Positions 40,304-51,636 of a stretch of DNA of 64,000 bases are shown here, one piece after another. Each line of letters begins with the position of its first letter. Position 1 is the stretch's first letter. Origin of the DNA: Levilactobacillus zymae (GTDB lineage Bacteria > Bacillota > Bacilli > Lactobacillales > Lactobacillaceae); contig NZ_JAVLAS010000001.1 of the NCBI RefSeq assembly GCF_032190635.1, positions 806,001-870,000 on the forward strand, in the 5' to 3' direction. Made by a program: the position numbers and the translations under genes. Under the pieces are notes generated by a model. The model ran no database searches. It worked only from the letters and a program-made list of their open reading frames with translations, and was not told the DNA's origin.

Positions 40304-40337
40304 AAGCCCTCCTGCCACTGGCAGGGGGGCTTTTTTG
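40304..40337 (+). terminator. Terminator of rpmE2
   Basis: The stem aagccctcctgc/gcaggggggctt is followed by a run of Ts. Confidence 0.88.
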
Positions 40338-40416
40338 TGCCTAAATGGTGAGTCAGACGACCAAGCTTGTGATTTGGCCGGCACCACGCTCCGTGGGGCT
40401 CGTAATTGAATGGCAA

Positions 40417-40509
40417 GGGAACGATTTTTGCGTTTTGCGTCCCATGGCCCGCCTTCTTCGTATACTTTGCCCCAAGACCGTTACTTTTGGGCAAACAATT
40501 CGTTGTTTG
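40417..40509 (+). promoter_or_regulatory. Candidate ECF promoter and overlapping leader hairpins
   Basis: GGGAAC (40417-40422) and CGTC (40438-40441), 15 bp apart, resemble an ECF-type -35/-10 pair and suggest autoregulation. Downstream, TTTGCCC (40466-40472) can pair with GGGCAAA (40489-40495), while caaacaa (40492-40498) can pair with ttgtttg (40503-40509) around a ttcg loop. The two stems share bases 40492-40495, so they exclude each other, and both lie just before the ribosome binding site. Confidence 0.4.
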
Positions 40510-40527
40510 GGTAGGGAAGGAGGAGCC

Positions 40528-41025
40528 ATGGACTTACGACAATACGAGCAGCTGCTCGACCGGCTAGCAGTCGATTTACGGCAGTATCTTCGCCAACGGG
40601 GCGCGGACCCAGAAATCGCCGCAGACGTGGTTCAGGACGTGTTTGTGAAGGTTCTCGAGGCCGATTTATTCTTACCCGGTGATCAACTACGGCCGTATTT
40701 ATACCGGATGGCCTGGACGACTTACCTGGATGGGTATCGGCGGCGTCGACGCTATCAGGAGTTGGTTAGTCAGTTTTTGGGTCCCGCGATGCCAACCAGT
40801 ACGGTCATTGAAGCGCCGGTAGCGGACCGGTCCGCACTAGTGACCGCCTTACACCGGTTGAAGCCCCGTGATCGAGATTTGTTAGTGGACCGTTACTTAG
40901 CGCAGCACTCAATCAAGCAGTTAGCCGATTTGAACCAGACCACGGTGGCCGCCATCAAGATGCGGTTACACCGTTTGCACCGAAAACTAGAAAAAATGAT
41001 GAGGAGTCAGCAGAATGAAACCTGA
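40528..41025 (+). CDS. ECF-type RNA polymerase sigma factor
   Basis: The 165-residue sigma-70 family protein has region 2 (QYLRQRGADPEIAADVVQDVFVKVLEADLF, then YLYRMAWTTYLDGYRRRRR) and region 4 (ALHRLKPRDRDLLVDRYLAQHSIKQLADLNQTTVAAIKMRLHRLHRKL), with no region 1 or 3, as in ECF sigmas. GGAAGGAGG sets the ATG at 40528; the longer frame from 40345 is rejected. It overlaps the next gene, which looks like its anti-sigma factor. The signal is unknown. Confidence 0.9.
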   Translation: MDLRQYEQLLDRLAVDLRQYLRQRGADPEIAADVVQDVFVKVLEADLFLPGDQLRPYLYRMAWTTYLDGYRRRRRYQELVSQFLGPAMPTSTVIEAPVADRSALVTALHRLKPRDRDLLVDRYLAQHSIKQLADLNQTTVAAIKMRLHRLHRKLEKMMRSQQNET

Positions 41026-41977
41026 ATTAGAGTTAACGACTTTGGTCCGCCGGGTTAAGCGAAAACGTTGGATACTGACCGTGTTAGTGGCGTTAGGGGT
41101 GAGTTTGGTAATGTTGGTGGGCGGTTATCAGCTGGTCCAACAGTTGACAAGGCGAGATTCTAATCACCGCAGTGACTATCTGTGGACCATCGCCGAGATT
41201 AAAGCGCCGAATATCTTGGCCAACGACCATTACCTGGTGAACCCGACGGCGTTTGGTGGGCAGGTCCTGAGTCACCGCTATAAACGCATCGCCGGACAAT
41301 CAATCGCCTGGTCTCCGGCGGTTGCGAACTATGCGCTGCGGGGCAGTACCAGTCCGGTGGTCGACCAGACGACGCGAGGACCGCGTGGCGGGCTGTACGA
41401 CGTGGAGACCCAACAGAAAATACCGGAGTTTTTTAATCAACACCTGACCACGAAAGAAAAGCGGACCCAGGCCATCGTGGAAACCCAGGAACTCGCCCAG
41501 GTCGTGCGAACCCGACGGATGGTGGGGGAGGTGGCCCTCACCTTCAAGCGGCCCATGACCTACCGGGAGATTCGCCAACAGCTACCTGCCGGACTGACCG
41601 CCGCCTGGTTCTGGATTGGGTTACCCCAGGGGGCCGTGACGCTGGATAATGACTTTCTGGGCGTCCAATCCCGTGACGCAGCAGATGAGGTGACGGGGCG
41701 GTTGACGGCGCGGCAATACCGCGAGTTTCGGCAGAAGTTGACCACGGCGGCGCACCGCTATCCGCGGGAGTTGACGATTAACGATTTCTCGCTTTTCCGT
41801 TACGGCGGTCAGTACGCTCAGCGCTACCGGTCGTTGGCAACGGCGGAATTTGCCGGCGTAATCGTGACCGGGACCAGTGCGGCGTTTAAAAAGCTAGGGA
41901 CTCCGCGGTGGGTAGCGGCCAGCTCGGCGGGAGTCGTGGTGCCCCAGGCACCGGTCACGCCGACGTTGCCGAAGTAA
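41015..41977 (+). CDS. Probable membrane anti-sigma factor (sigma-factor regulator family)
   Basis: The 320-residue protein has a short cytosolic N terminus, one transmembrane helix (about residues 19-40, WILTVLVALGVSLVMLVGGY) and a large extracellular part. It resembles the sigma-factor regulator N/C-terminal families of Firmicutes. Its ATG overlaps the sigma gene by 11 bases, which fits a 1:1 partner that holds the sigma at the membrane until a surface stress. No close named homologue comes to mind. Confidence 0.75.
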   Translation: MKPELELTTLVRRVKRKRWILTVLVALGVSLVMLVGGYQLVQQLTRRDSNHRSDYLWTIAEIKAPNILANDHYLVNPTAFGGQVLSHRYKRIAGQSIAWSPAVANYALRGSTSPVVDQTTRGPRGGLYDVETQQKIPEFFNQHLTTKEKRTQAIVETQELAQVVRTRRMVGEVALTFKRPMTYREIRQQLPAGLTAAWFWIGLPQGAVTLDNDFLGVQSRDAADEVTGRLTARQYREFRQKLTTAAHRYPRELTINDFSLFRYGGQYAQRYRSLATAEFAGVIVTGTSAAFKKLGTPRWVAASSAGVVVPQAPVTPTLPK

Positions 41978-42020
41978 CGTCAAGCAGCGAGGAAAGCCAG
42001 TTTTTTCTTAGGGACACCTA

Positions 42021-42754
<734 letters not shown>

Positions 42755-42917
42755 AAGTGCATAATTAGCCATTTAATTGTTTCCAGAGAGGAACGAAACG
42801 GCCGGGACCTAACTGAACTGGGCCCTTTTTGAAGCAGCCGTCGTCTAGCCTTTCTGTAAGCAATTACAGGAAGGCTAGACTTTTTCTTTGGATTAAAACG
42901 AAAGGGAGACGGTAATC
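42755..42917 (+). promoter_or_regulatory. Second PyrR attenuator, between pyrR and pyrB
   Basis: The loop sequence tttccagagaggaacg (about 42780-42795) matches the PyrR-binding consensus. The terminator arms gtctagcctttctgtaa (42842-42858) and ttacaggaaggctagac (42863-42879) have one G-T pair and are followed by Ts. Spacing is like the Bacillus pyrR-pyrP/pyrB leaders. Confidence 0.85.
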
Positions 42918-43859
42918 GTGGTACCAGCAAACAACATAGTGAGTGTGGATCAATTCGATAATCAAGCCGTGATGGCGTTGTTACACCAAGCCCAGGCGTT
43001 TCAGGAAGGGGCGACCGTCCGGTTAAACCGACCGACGTTCGCGATGAACCTGTTCTTTGAGAACAGTACCCGGACGCACACCAGTTTCGAGATGGCCGAA
43101 CGGCGCTTGGGACTTCAGGTCCTGGCGTTTGACCCCAAGACCAGCTCGATGACCAAGGGCGAAAGTTTATTGGATACCTTAAAGACCATCCAAGCCATCG
43201 GGGTGGACCTGGCGGTGATGCGGCACCCGCAAAACGCCTATTACCGGCCGCTGGTTCAGGCCGGGCTGGACCTGAGCCTGATCAACGCGGGGGATGGCAG
43301 CGGTCAACACCCGTCCCAGTCGTTATTGGACATGTTGACAATTTATCAGGAGTTCGGCCACTTTACCGGGCTAAAGGTCGCCATCGTCGGCGACATCAGT
43401 CACTCCCGGGTGGCTCGCTCCAACATGGAACTGCTCACCCAACTGGGGGCCACGGTCTACTTCAGTGGGCCCAAGCGCTGGATCACCGACGACTTTACGG
43501 CGTACGGGGAATACCGGTCACTCGACGATTTGGTCGGGGAGATGGATGTTTTGATGTTCTTGCGGGTCCAACACGAACGGTTGACCCAGGACAGCAACGC
43601 CGCCTTTGATACGCAGGCCTACCACCAACGCTACGGCTTGACGCTGACCCGGGCCGCCAAGATGCCGGCGCACGCTATCATCATGCATCCGGCCCCGGTC
43701 AACCGCGGCGTCGAACTTGCCAGCGAATTGGTCGATGCGCCCCAGTCGCGCATCTTTCAACAGATGACCAACGGCGTGTACGTCCGGATGGCCATGATCG
43801 CCCAACTCTTGGCCCACCGTGGCCTACTGACCGTTAATAAATTGGAGGAATCCCGATGA
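42918..43859 (+). CDS. pyrB: Aspartate carbamoyltransferase catalytic subunit
   Basis: This enzyme joins carbamoyl phosphate and aspartate, the committed step of pyrimidine synthesis. The 313 residues include the carbamoyl phosphate motif [20 protein letters not shown] and [19 protein letters not shown]. The start is a GTG at 42918 after AAAGGGAG. Its end overlaps pyrC by 4 bases (ATGA). There is no pyrI regulatory subunit, as usual in Gram-positives. Confidence 0.97.
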   Translation: MVPANNIVSVDQFDNQAVMALLHQAQAFQEGATVRLNRPTFAMNLFFENSTRTHTSFEMAERRLGLQVLAFDPKTSSMTKGESLLDTLKTIQAIGVDLAVMRHPQNAYYRPLVQAGLDLSLINAGDGSGQHPSQSLLDMLTIYQEFGHFTGLKVAIVGDISHSRVARSNMELLTQLGATVYFSGPKRWITDDFTAYGEYRSLDDLVGEMDVLMFLRVQHERLTQDSNAAFDTQAYHQRYGLTLTRAAKMPAHAIIMHPAPVNRGVELASELVDAPQSRIFQQMTNGVYVRMAMIAQLLAHRGLLTVNKLEESR

Positions 43860-45133
43860 CTACCACGTTAATTCGCAACGCCCAAATTCTGCAGCACGAT
43901 CAACTCCGAGTGGCCGACGTGTTGCTTCAGGATGGCCGCATTCACGCCATCGGTTCCCAGCTGACCGGTCCGGCCGACCAGGTTATTGACGCTCACCACC
44001 ACTTCTTGAGTCCCGGGTTAGTCGACGTCCACGTGCATCTGCGCGACCCCGGGTTGACCGCTAAGGAAACCATTGAAACCGGGACTTTGGCCGCGGCGCA
44101 CGGCGGTTTTACCACCATCGGGGCGATGCCCAACGTCGACCCGGTCCCGGATACGCCAGCTAGGGTGGCCGCGATGGTGGCTCGCAACCGCGCCCGCGCG
44201 CACGTCCACGTGGCCCAGTACGCCAGCATCACCACGGGCCGGGCGGGGGACCAACTGGTCGACTTCGTCGGTGTCCGGGATGCGGGGGCCTTCGCCGTCA
44301 GTAACGACGGGTCCGGCGTCCAGACCGCCGAGACCATGTATCAGGCCATGTGTGGGGCCGCGCGGGCGGGCTTACCGTTAGCCGCGCACGTCGAGGACGA
44401 CTCGTTGACCCACCACGGCGTGATGAACGCCGGTCCGGTAGCTGATAAACTGGGCCTGCCGGGAATTCCTAACGTCGCCGAATCCGCACAGTTGGCGCGG
44501 GACTTGATGCTGGCCGAGGCCAGTGGGGTCCACTACCACGTCTGTCACGTATCGACCGCCCAAAGCGTGCGGTTGATTAGAGACGCCAAGCGCGCCGGGA
44601 TTCACGTGACCTGTGAGGTGGCGCCGCACCACCTGTTATTGACCGATGCGGACATCACCCAAGACGATCCCATGTTAAAGATGAACCCACCGTTACGTTC
44701 CCCGCGGGACCGCGCGGCGTTACTAGCGGGCTTGCTGGATGGCACCATCGACATGATTGCCACCGACCACGCGCCGCACACCGCCGAACAAAAGCAGGGG
44801 TCGATGGCTACCGCGGCCTTCGGCATCACCGGGTTAGAGACCGCTTTTGCGCTGCTATACACCCAACTGGTGCAGCCCCGAATCCTGACGCTGGGCCAGT
44901 TGGTGAAGCTGATGAGCACCCGCCCGGCTCAACTGTTTGGCCTGAACGCCGGGGAACTTAAGGTGGGCGCTCCCGCCGACCTGGCGCTGTTTGACCTGAC
45001 GCATCCCTACACGATCGACGCTCAGCAGATGGTCTCCAAGGGTCGGAATTCTCCGTTTATCGGGTGGCGCGTGGTGGGGGCCACGTGCCTGACGGTAGTT
45101 GCCGGTAACGTCGTCTATAGAAAGGAAAATTAG
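43856..45133 (+). CDS. pyrC: Dihydroorotase
   Basis: The 425-residue zinc amidohydrolase closes carbamoyl aspartate to dihydroorotate. Metal ligands are visible in [26 protein letters not shown] and TDHAPHT. The type I, multi-domain-like form is usual in Firmicutes. It is coupled to pyrB and lies 1 base before carA. Confidence 0.97.
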   Translation: MTTTLIRNAQILQHDQLRVADVLLQDGRIHAIGSQLTGPADQVIDAHHHFLSPGLVDVHVHLRDPGLTAKETIETGTLAAAHGGFTTIGAMPNVDPVPDTPARVAAMVARNRARAHVHVAQYASITTGRAGDQLVDFVGVRDAGAFAVSNDGSGVQTAETMYQAMCGAARAGLPLAAHVEDDSLTHHGVMNAGPVADKLGLPGIPNVAESAQLARDLMLAEASGVHYHVCHVSTAQSVRLIRDAKRAGIHVTCEVAPHHLLLTDADITQDDPMLKMNPPLRSPRDRAALLAGLLDGTIDMIATDHAPHTAEQKQGSMATAAFGITGLETAFALLYTQLVQPRILTLGQLVKLMSTRPAQLFGLNAGELKVGAPADLALFDLTHPYTIDAQQMVSKGRNSPFIGWRVVGATCLTVVAGNVVYRKEN

Positions 45134-45134
45134 T

Positions 45135-46220
45135 ATGCAGCGATACTTAGTTTTAGCGGACGGGACCGTTTATCCCGGAACCGGGTTTGGCGCGTCCGCC
45201 ACGACCATGGGCGAACTAGTCTTCAACACGGGGATGAGTGGGTACCAGGAATCCATCACCGATCAATCCTATAACGGGGAAATCTTGATGTTTACCTACC
45301 CGTTGATTGGCAACTACGGCATCAACCGGGACGATCACGAGTCGATCCATCCGACCTGTCGGGGCGTGGTGGTACACGAGGTCGCCCGCCGGCCCAGCAA
45401 CTGGCGCTGTGACGAGACGCTGGACGCCTACCTTAAGGCCAACCAGATTCCGGGAATCACCGGGATCGATACCCGCGCCGTCACTAAACATATTCGGACT
45501 AAGGGAGCCATGCGCGCGGCCATCGTCGATACGGTCACGGACGCCGTGCACCAACGGCTTCAGCGACCGCTGGATCAGTCCCACGAGGTGGCCGAGAGCT
45601 CGACGGTCAACGCTTACCCCAACCCGGCGACCGGCCTTAACGTGGTGGTGGTCGACTTCGGGCTGAAGCATTCGATCTTACGGGAGTTGGCCAAGCGTCA
45701 CTGTAACCTGACCATTCTGCCGTACAACACCACGGCCAGCGAAATCATGGCGCTCAATCCCGACGGCGTGATGCTGACCAACGGCCCCGGTGACCCCAAG
45801 GACGTGCCCGGCGCGCTACCGATGATTCGAGAGATTGAACGCCAGGTGCCGTTATTTGGGATTTGCCTGGGGCACCAACTCTTCGCCCTAGCGAACGGGG
45901 CCGATACCTTCAAGATGAAGTTCGGCCACCGCGGGTTCAACCATCCCGTCCGTGACCTGGCGACCGGGAGAATCGACTTTACCTCGCAGAACCACGGCTA
46001 CGCGGTGGCGCGCGAGTCGTTAGCCCAGACGGCGTTGACCGTGACCCATGAGGAGATTAACGATGGCACCGTCGAAGGCTTATGTCATAATCGTTACCCG
46101 GCCTTTTCCGTCCAGTATCACCCGGACGCAGCGCCGGGACCGCACGATGCGGCTCACATTTTTGATGACTTTATCGACTTGATGCACGCCCACCAGACGA
46201 CGAAAAAGGAGCGTAAGTAA
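45135..46220 (+). CDS. carA: Carbamoyl-phosphate synthase small (glutaminase) subunit
   Basis: CarA releases ammonia from glutamine for CarB. The 361-residue chain has the N-terminal domain ([27 protein letters not shown]) and a class I glutaminase with the nucleophile in [16 protein letters not shown]. The catalytic-triad Glu, normally in QYHPEA, is Asp here ([12 protein letters not shown], codon 46125-46127). GAAAGGAAA sets ATG 45135. The stop TAA overlaps the carB ATG by one base (TAATG), so CarB translation is coupled. Confidence 0.95.
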   Translation: MQRYLVLADGTVYPGTGFGASATTMGELVFNTGMSGYQESITDQSYNGEILMFTYPLIGNYGINRDDHESIHPTCRGVVVHEVARRPSNWRCDETLDAYLKANQIPGITGIDTRAVTKHIRTKGAMRAAIVDTVTDAVHQRLQRPLDQSHEVAESSTVNAYPNPATGLNVVVVDFGLKHSILRELAKRHCNLTILPYNTTASEIMALNPDGVMLTNGPGDPKDVPGALPMIREIERQVPLFGICLGHQLFALANGADTFKMKFGHRGFNHPVRDLATGRIDFTSQNHGYAVARESLAQTALTVTHEEINDGTVEGLCHNRYPAFSVQYHPDAAPGPHDAAHIFDDFIDLMHAHQTTKKERK

Positions 46221-49200
46221 TGCCAAAACGCACGGATATTTATAAAATTATGGTGATTGGGTCCGGGCCGATTATCATCGGTCAGGCCGCGGAGTTTGAT
46301 TATTCCGGCACCTAGGCGTGCCTGGCGCTGAAGGAACTGGGGTACCAGGTGGTCCTGGTCAACTCTAACCCGGCCACGATCATGACCGATAAGGAGATTG
46401 CCGACCAAGTTTACCTGGAGCCCATCACCCTCGAGTTCGTCTCGCAGATTCTGCGCAAGGAACACTCCGACGCCATTCTGCCGACGTTGGGGGGACAACA
46501 GGGCTTAAACATGGCCATGGAACTCTCGAAGTCGGGTATCCTCGATGAATTGAAAATTGAGTTGCTGGGGACCAAACTCAGCGCTATCGACCAGGCCGAG
46601 GACCGTGAACAGTTCAAGGAACTGATGGAAAAGTTGGGCGAACCGGTCCCGGCGTCGAGTAGCGCGACCACGGTGGCCGAAGCACTGGCCTTTGCGCAAC
46701 AGGAAGGGTATCCGGTCATCGTCCGGCCGGCCTTTACCATGGGCGGTACCGGGGGTGGCATCGCCAACAATGCCGCCGAATTACGGGCGATTGCCGAAAA
46801 CGGCTTGGCCCTGTCGCCGGTCACCCAGGTGTTGATCGAGCAGAGCATCGCCGGCTACAAGGAAATCGAATTCGAAGTCATGCGCGACGCCGCGGATAAC
46901 GCGTTGGTGGTCTGTGGCATGGAAAACTTCGACCCCGTGGGGATCCACACCGGCGACTCCATCGTTTACGCTCCGATCCAAACCCTAGCGGACCGCGAAG
47001 TTCAGATGTTACGGGATGCGGCCCTACGCATCATCCGGGCGTTGAAGATCGAGGGGGGCTGTAACGTCCAGCTGGCCCTCGACCCGCAGAGCTTTCAGTA
47101 CTACGTGATCGAGGTCAACCCGCGGGTCAGTCGCTCGTCGGCCTTAGCCTCGAAGGCCACCGGGTACCCGATCGCCAAGATGGCCGCCAAGATTGCGGTG
47201 GGCCTGCACCTCGACGAGATCAAGAACCCGGTCACCGGGACCACCTACGCGCAGTTCGAACCGGCGCTGGACTACGTGGTCTGCAAGATTCCGCGCTGGC
47301 CGTTTGATAAGTTCACCCAGGCTGACCGGCGGCTAGGGACCCAGATGAAGGCGACCGGAGAGGTCATGGCGATTGGCCGAAATATCGAAGAGGCCACGTT
47401 GAAGGCCGTGCGGTCGTTGGAGATCGGCGTGCACCACTTGGCCGAGCCGGCGCTAAGCACGGTCGACCAGGCCACGCTCGAAGATAAGCTGGTCCACGCC
47501 CAAGACGACCGGTTGTTTTACCTGGCCGAAGCCCTGCGCCGCGGCTATTCACTGGACCGCCTGCACGAGCTGACGCAGATCAACGTCTTCTTCCTGGATA
47601 AACTCCTGCACATTATTGAATTGGAACACGCCCTGAGCGCTCACGTGGACGATTTAGCGGTTCTGACCACGGCGAAACGCAACGGGTTTGCCGACGCGAC
47701 GGTGGCCGACCTCTGGCACGAAACCGCTGATCAGGTCCGGAATTTCCGAGCGGCCCATCACCTGACGCCGGTCTACAAGATGGTCGACACCTGTGCCGGG
47801 GAATTTGCCTCCAGCACGCCGTACTTCTACGGCACCTACGAACAGGAAAACGAAAGCACGGTTAGCGACCGGCCGTCCGTTCTGGTCCTGGGGTCCGGTC
47901 CGATTCGCATCGGCCAGGGGGTGGAGTTCGATTACGCCACGGTCCATTCGGTCAAGGCGATCCAAAAGGCCGGCTACGAGGCCATTATCATGAACAGCAA
48001 TCCCGAGACCGTGTCGACCGACTTTTCCGTCTCCGACAAATTGTATTTTGAACCGTTGACGATTGAAGACGTCTTAAACGTGATCGACCTCGAACAACCG
48101 TTGGGGGTCATCGTCCAGTTCGGCGGGCAGACCGCCATCAACTTGGCGGCTTCGCTGGAACGTCACGGCGTCAAGATCTTGGGGACCAGTGTGGCCGACG
48201 TCAACCGGGCCGAAGACCGAGACGCCTTTAACCGGGTGATCGAAGACCTGCGGATTCCCCAACCGGCGGGCGACACGGCGAGTGACGAAGCTACGGCCCT
48301 GGCGATTGCCGACCGTATCGGCTACCCCGTGTTAGTGCGTCCCAGCTACGTGTTAGGGGGCCGAGCCATGGAAATCGTGACGCGGCGTGCCGACCTCGAC
48401 CACTACATGCATAACGCGGTTCAGGTGTCCCACGACCATCCGGTGCTGATCGACCGGTACCTGGTGGGCAAGGAATGCGAAGTGGACGCGATTTGCGACG
48501 GGGAAACGGTGTTGATTCCGGGCATCATGGAACACATCGAACGCGCCGGGGTCCACTCCGGTGACTCGATGGCGGTCTATCCACCACAGTCTCTATCAGC
48601 GGCGGTCCAGGATCAAATCGTGACCTACACGGAACGGTTAGCCAAGGCGTTGAACTGTATCGGCATGATGAACATCCAGTTCGTGGTTCACGCCGAACAG
48701 GTTTACGTGATTGAGGTCAACCCCCGAGCCAGCCGGACGGTGCCGTTTCTAAGCAAGGTCACCGCCATCTCGATGGCCCAGGTTGCGACCAGAGTGATTC
48801 TGGGACAATCGTTGCGCGACCAGGGGTACCACAACGGTCTGGTCCAGCCGGGCGCGTTGGTTCATGTGAAGGCTCCGGTCTTCTCGTTCTCCAAGCTCAA
48901 CCGGGTGGACAGCCTGTTGGGACCGGAAATGAAGTCGACCGGGGAGGTCATGGGCAGCGACCGGACGCTGGCCAAGGCCCTCTACAAGGCCTTCGAGGCG
49001 GCCAAACTCCACGTGCCGAGTCACGGTAACGTCCTGATTACCGTCCGCGATGCCGATAAACCGGAAGCCGTGAAGTTGGCCCGGCGCTTCCATAATCTGG
49101 GGTACCAACTGTTAGCGACGCCGGGGACGGCGGCCTGCCTGACGCAAAATCAGTTGCCGGTCCGGGTGGTCGATAAGATTAAGACCGGCGAACACGACCT

Positions 49201-49396
49201 CTTACAACAAATGGAGGCCGGCCAGATTCAGGTGGTGATCAACACCATCTCGGATGAGAGCCACGCGGCCGACGACGGCGCGGTCATTCGTAACACGTCG
49301 ATCGCCCACGGGGTGCCGCTGTTTACGGCACTGGATACCGTGGCGGCCATTCTGCAGGTACTGGAATCCCGGTCATTTGTGACACAGGCGCTGTAA
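46220..49396 (+). pseudogene. carB: Carbamoyl-phosphate synthase large subunit, interrupted by a nonsense codon
   Basis: The frame encodes a 1058-residue CarB with both ATP-grasp halves, the allosteric tail and no frameshift. But codon 32 is TAG (46313-46315), in [21 protein letters not shown], where the family has Gln. So a single C-to-T change (CAG to TAG) would explain it. Only 31 residues would be made, unless translation restarts at a later codon (a GTG at 46349 opens the rest) or the stop is suppressed. The rest of the gene has no visible decay, which suggests a recent event or a sequence error. CarA overlaps its start. Confidence 0.92.
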
Positions 49397-49464
49397 AAGC
49401 GGACCGACGAACACACGGCAACAGCCAACGATGGCACGATAAATGCATATAATAGGAGGAAACG

Positions 49465-50382
49465 ATGGGACGATTAAGTGTGAATTTAGCGGGCGTGACC
49501 CTACAAAACCCGGTGATGCCGGCTAGCGGGACCGCGGCATACGGTCAAGAACTGGCGCAAAAATTGGATTTGAACGCTTTGGGCGGCTTGGTCATCAAGT
49601 CGACCACGGCGGAACCGAAAGTGGGCAATCCGCGACCGACCACGGCGGCCACCACGGCCGGGTGGTTGAACGCCATCGGGTTGAAGAACCCCGGGGTGGC
49701 CAACGTGGTGCACGAAAAGCTGCCCTGGTTAGCGACCCATTACCCCACGTTACCCGTGGTGGGGAGTGTGGCCGGTGCGAGCTTTGAGGAATATGTGAGC
49801 GTGGCGCGCCAACTGGATGCGGTGCCCAATGTGCGGCTGCTGGAGATCAACATTTCCTGCCCAAACGTGGCGCACGGCGGGCTGGCGTTCGGGACGGACC
49901 CGCACACGGTCGAAACGTTGACTCGCGAGATTACGGCGGCGGTGACCAAGCCGGTTTTCATGAAGTTAACGCCCAACGTGACGGATATCGTCCCGATTGC
50001 CTTGGCGGCCGAAGCCGGTGGCGCTGACGGTCTGACCATGATTAACACGTTGACGGGGATGGGGATTGACTTAGCCACGCGCAAGCCCATCCTGGCTAAC
50101 GGGACCGGCGGCTTGTCGGGCAAGGCCATTCACCCGTTGGCTGTGCGGATGATTCATCAGGTTCGTCAGCACACCCGCTTACCCATCATTGGTGTGGGGG
50201 GCGTCTTTACCCCCGAAGACGTGCTGGAATTTTATCTTGCCGGCGCTAATGCGGTGGAAGTCGGGGCGGCAACCTACGGGACACCCACGGCTTGCATCGA
50301 TATCGTGCGCGACCTGCCCGCTACGCTGGATCGCTACGGCATTGCTAGTCTGCAAACGTTAATCGCACAGGTTCAGGGTTAA
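49465..50382 (+). CDS. pyrD: Dihydroorotate dehydrogenase, class 1B-like
   Basis: The 305-residue flavoprotein oxidises dihydroorotate to orotate. FMN-binding and active-site segments NPVMPASGTAAYG, INISCPNVAHGGLAFG (catalytic Cys), MKLTPNVTDI, and GVGGVFTPEDVLEFYLAGANAVEVG are present. The Cys indicates class 1, type B, yet no pyrK (electron-transfer subunit) is adjacent. TAGGAGGAAA sets the ATG. The usual pyrF and pyrE do not follow: a sortase gene does. Confidence 0.95.
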   Translation: MGRLSVNLAGVTLQNPVMPASGTAAYGQELAQKLDLNALGGLVIKSTTAEPKVGNPRPTTAATTAGWLNAIGLKNPGVANVVHEKLPWLATHYPTLPVVGSVAGASFEEYVSVARQLDAVPNVRLLEINISCPNVAHGGLAFGTDPHTVETLTREITAAVTKPVFMKLTPNVTDIVPIALAAEAGGADGLTMINTLTGMGIDLATRKPILANGTGGLSGKAIHPLAVRMIHQVRQHTRLPIIGVGGVFTPEDVLEFYLAGANAVEVGAATYGTPTACIDIVRDLPATLDRYGIASLQTLIAQVQG

Positions 50383-50484
50383 GTTCGGCCAGGTCGGTGG
50401 TTGGAAAAATAAAGCGCTGCTGGTGGACTTCCTTCCCCGCGATGCGGTAGAATCAAGGAGACTTGAGGAAGGGAGCCTGGGGAT

Positions 50485-51192
50485 ATGCCAGATGCACCAA
50501 GAAAAAAGACCCGTCGTCGGTGGTGGGGGACCTTACTATTTCTGCTCTTGATTCTGGTGTCGCTGGGGTTAATCTTCAACGAACAGATCAAGACCTGGAT
50601 GGTGTCTTCCTACCAGCCCAAGGTGACGGCCGGATCGGTTCGGCAGAATCAAAAGAAAAAGGCATCGTACGATTTTAAAAAGGTTAAATCGCTGGACTTC
50701 TCGACGGTGGCGAAGGCCCGGTTAAACTCCAAGGCCATTCACGTGGTGGGGCAGATTTATCTGCCCCAATCGGATATTCACCTGCCGATTGCGAAGGGGG
50801 TCAGCAATCAGGTCTTAGCGCTCACCGCCGGTACCATGCGCGCAGACCAGAAGATGGGTCAGGGAAATTATCCTCTGGCCGGGCACCACATGGTATCGCA
50901 CACGATTCTGTTCAGCCCGTTGTATTTTAAGACGCAGGTGGGCCAGAAGATCTACCTGACCGATGCCGCAAAGGTCTACGAATATCGGGTAACGGTTCGG
51001 AAATTTATTCCGGCGACGGCGGTTCAGGTCGTCGCGCAGACCAAACAAAAGCTGGTGACCCTGATTACCTGTGACGCCACCGGGGCTAACCGGTTGATGA
51101 TTCGCGGTAAATACGTCAAACAGATGCCGTATAAGCAGGCGCCCTTAAGCGTCCGGAAGGGCTTTGCCGGTAGTTTCAATAATCGTTATTAA
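50485..51192 (+). CDS. srtA: Class A sortase
   Basis: The 235-residue transpeptidase cleaves LPxTG-type signals and joins proteins to the cell wall. It has an N-terminal membrane anchor (about residues 13-34), catalytic His in PLAGHHMVSH, Cys in VTLITCDATGANR and the Arg in RLMIRGKYV. GAGGAAGGGAG precedes the ATG. It lies directly before a small LPxTG-like surface gene and WxL genes, which may supply its substrate. A terminator follows. Confidence 0.92.
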   Translation: MPDAPRKKTRRRWWGTLLFLLLILVSLGLIFNEQIKTWMVSSYQPKVTAGSVRQNQKKKASYDFKKVKSLDFSTVAKARLNSKAIHVVGQIYLPQSDIHLPIAKGVSNQVLALTAGTMRADQKMGQGNYPLAGHHMVSHTILFSPLYFKTQVGQKIYLTDAAKVYEYRVTVRKFIPATAVQVVAQTKQKLVTLITCDATGANRLMIRGKYVKQMPYKQAPLSVRKGFAGSFNNRY

Positions 51193-51636
51193 GAAGAAAA
51201 CGCTCAGCAGAAATCTGCCGGGCGTTTTTAATTGTATAACCAAGAAACTGTTTTACACTATAATTCGTGACGCTGTGACTGTTAATTAATTTTTAATCTG
51301 GCGATAAAAAAATAATTGAAATCAGTTAGTTTGGTTGACGATTAATCCTAAAACGCGGTCTGACGGGGATTGATAAGTCCATGAAGTGGCGGGTCGAATC
51401 ATTTATAGAATGCTCAGTTATCAAATTATAATTGTTTTTGTTGCACATATGATAAATTGTGGACAAAAAGTTATCGTCATGGTATTATACTTATGAATCA
51501 TCGATGACTTCAAAGAACATTAATTAAAAGCCTAACCGATAGAACCTTTAAAACGCTAAAGTGATCGGCAGATTAAAGAGAATTGATTAGACGCCAGCTT
51601 GTTTTTAGGCCTGCGGGCTTAGGGATGGGGATTGTG
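51193..51636 (+). other. A+T-rich control region upstream of the surface-protein cluster
   Basis: The srtA terminator is at about 51198-51231 (aaacgctcagcag/ctgccgggcgttt). A strong promoter is TGGACA (51460-51465), 17-bp spacer, extended TGG-TATTAT (51483-51488). The DNA is clearly richer in A+T than the flanks. No gene is seen; the leader from the promoter to the first ATG is about 140 bases. Confidence 0.6.

Noticed and set aside
40345..40527. N-terminal extension of the ECF sigma gene to 40345
   Set aside because: The extension has no ribosome binding site, crosses the candidate promoter and hairpins, and GGAAGGAGG clearly serves ATG 40528.
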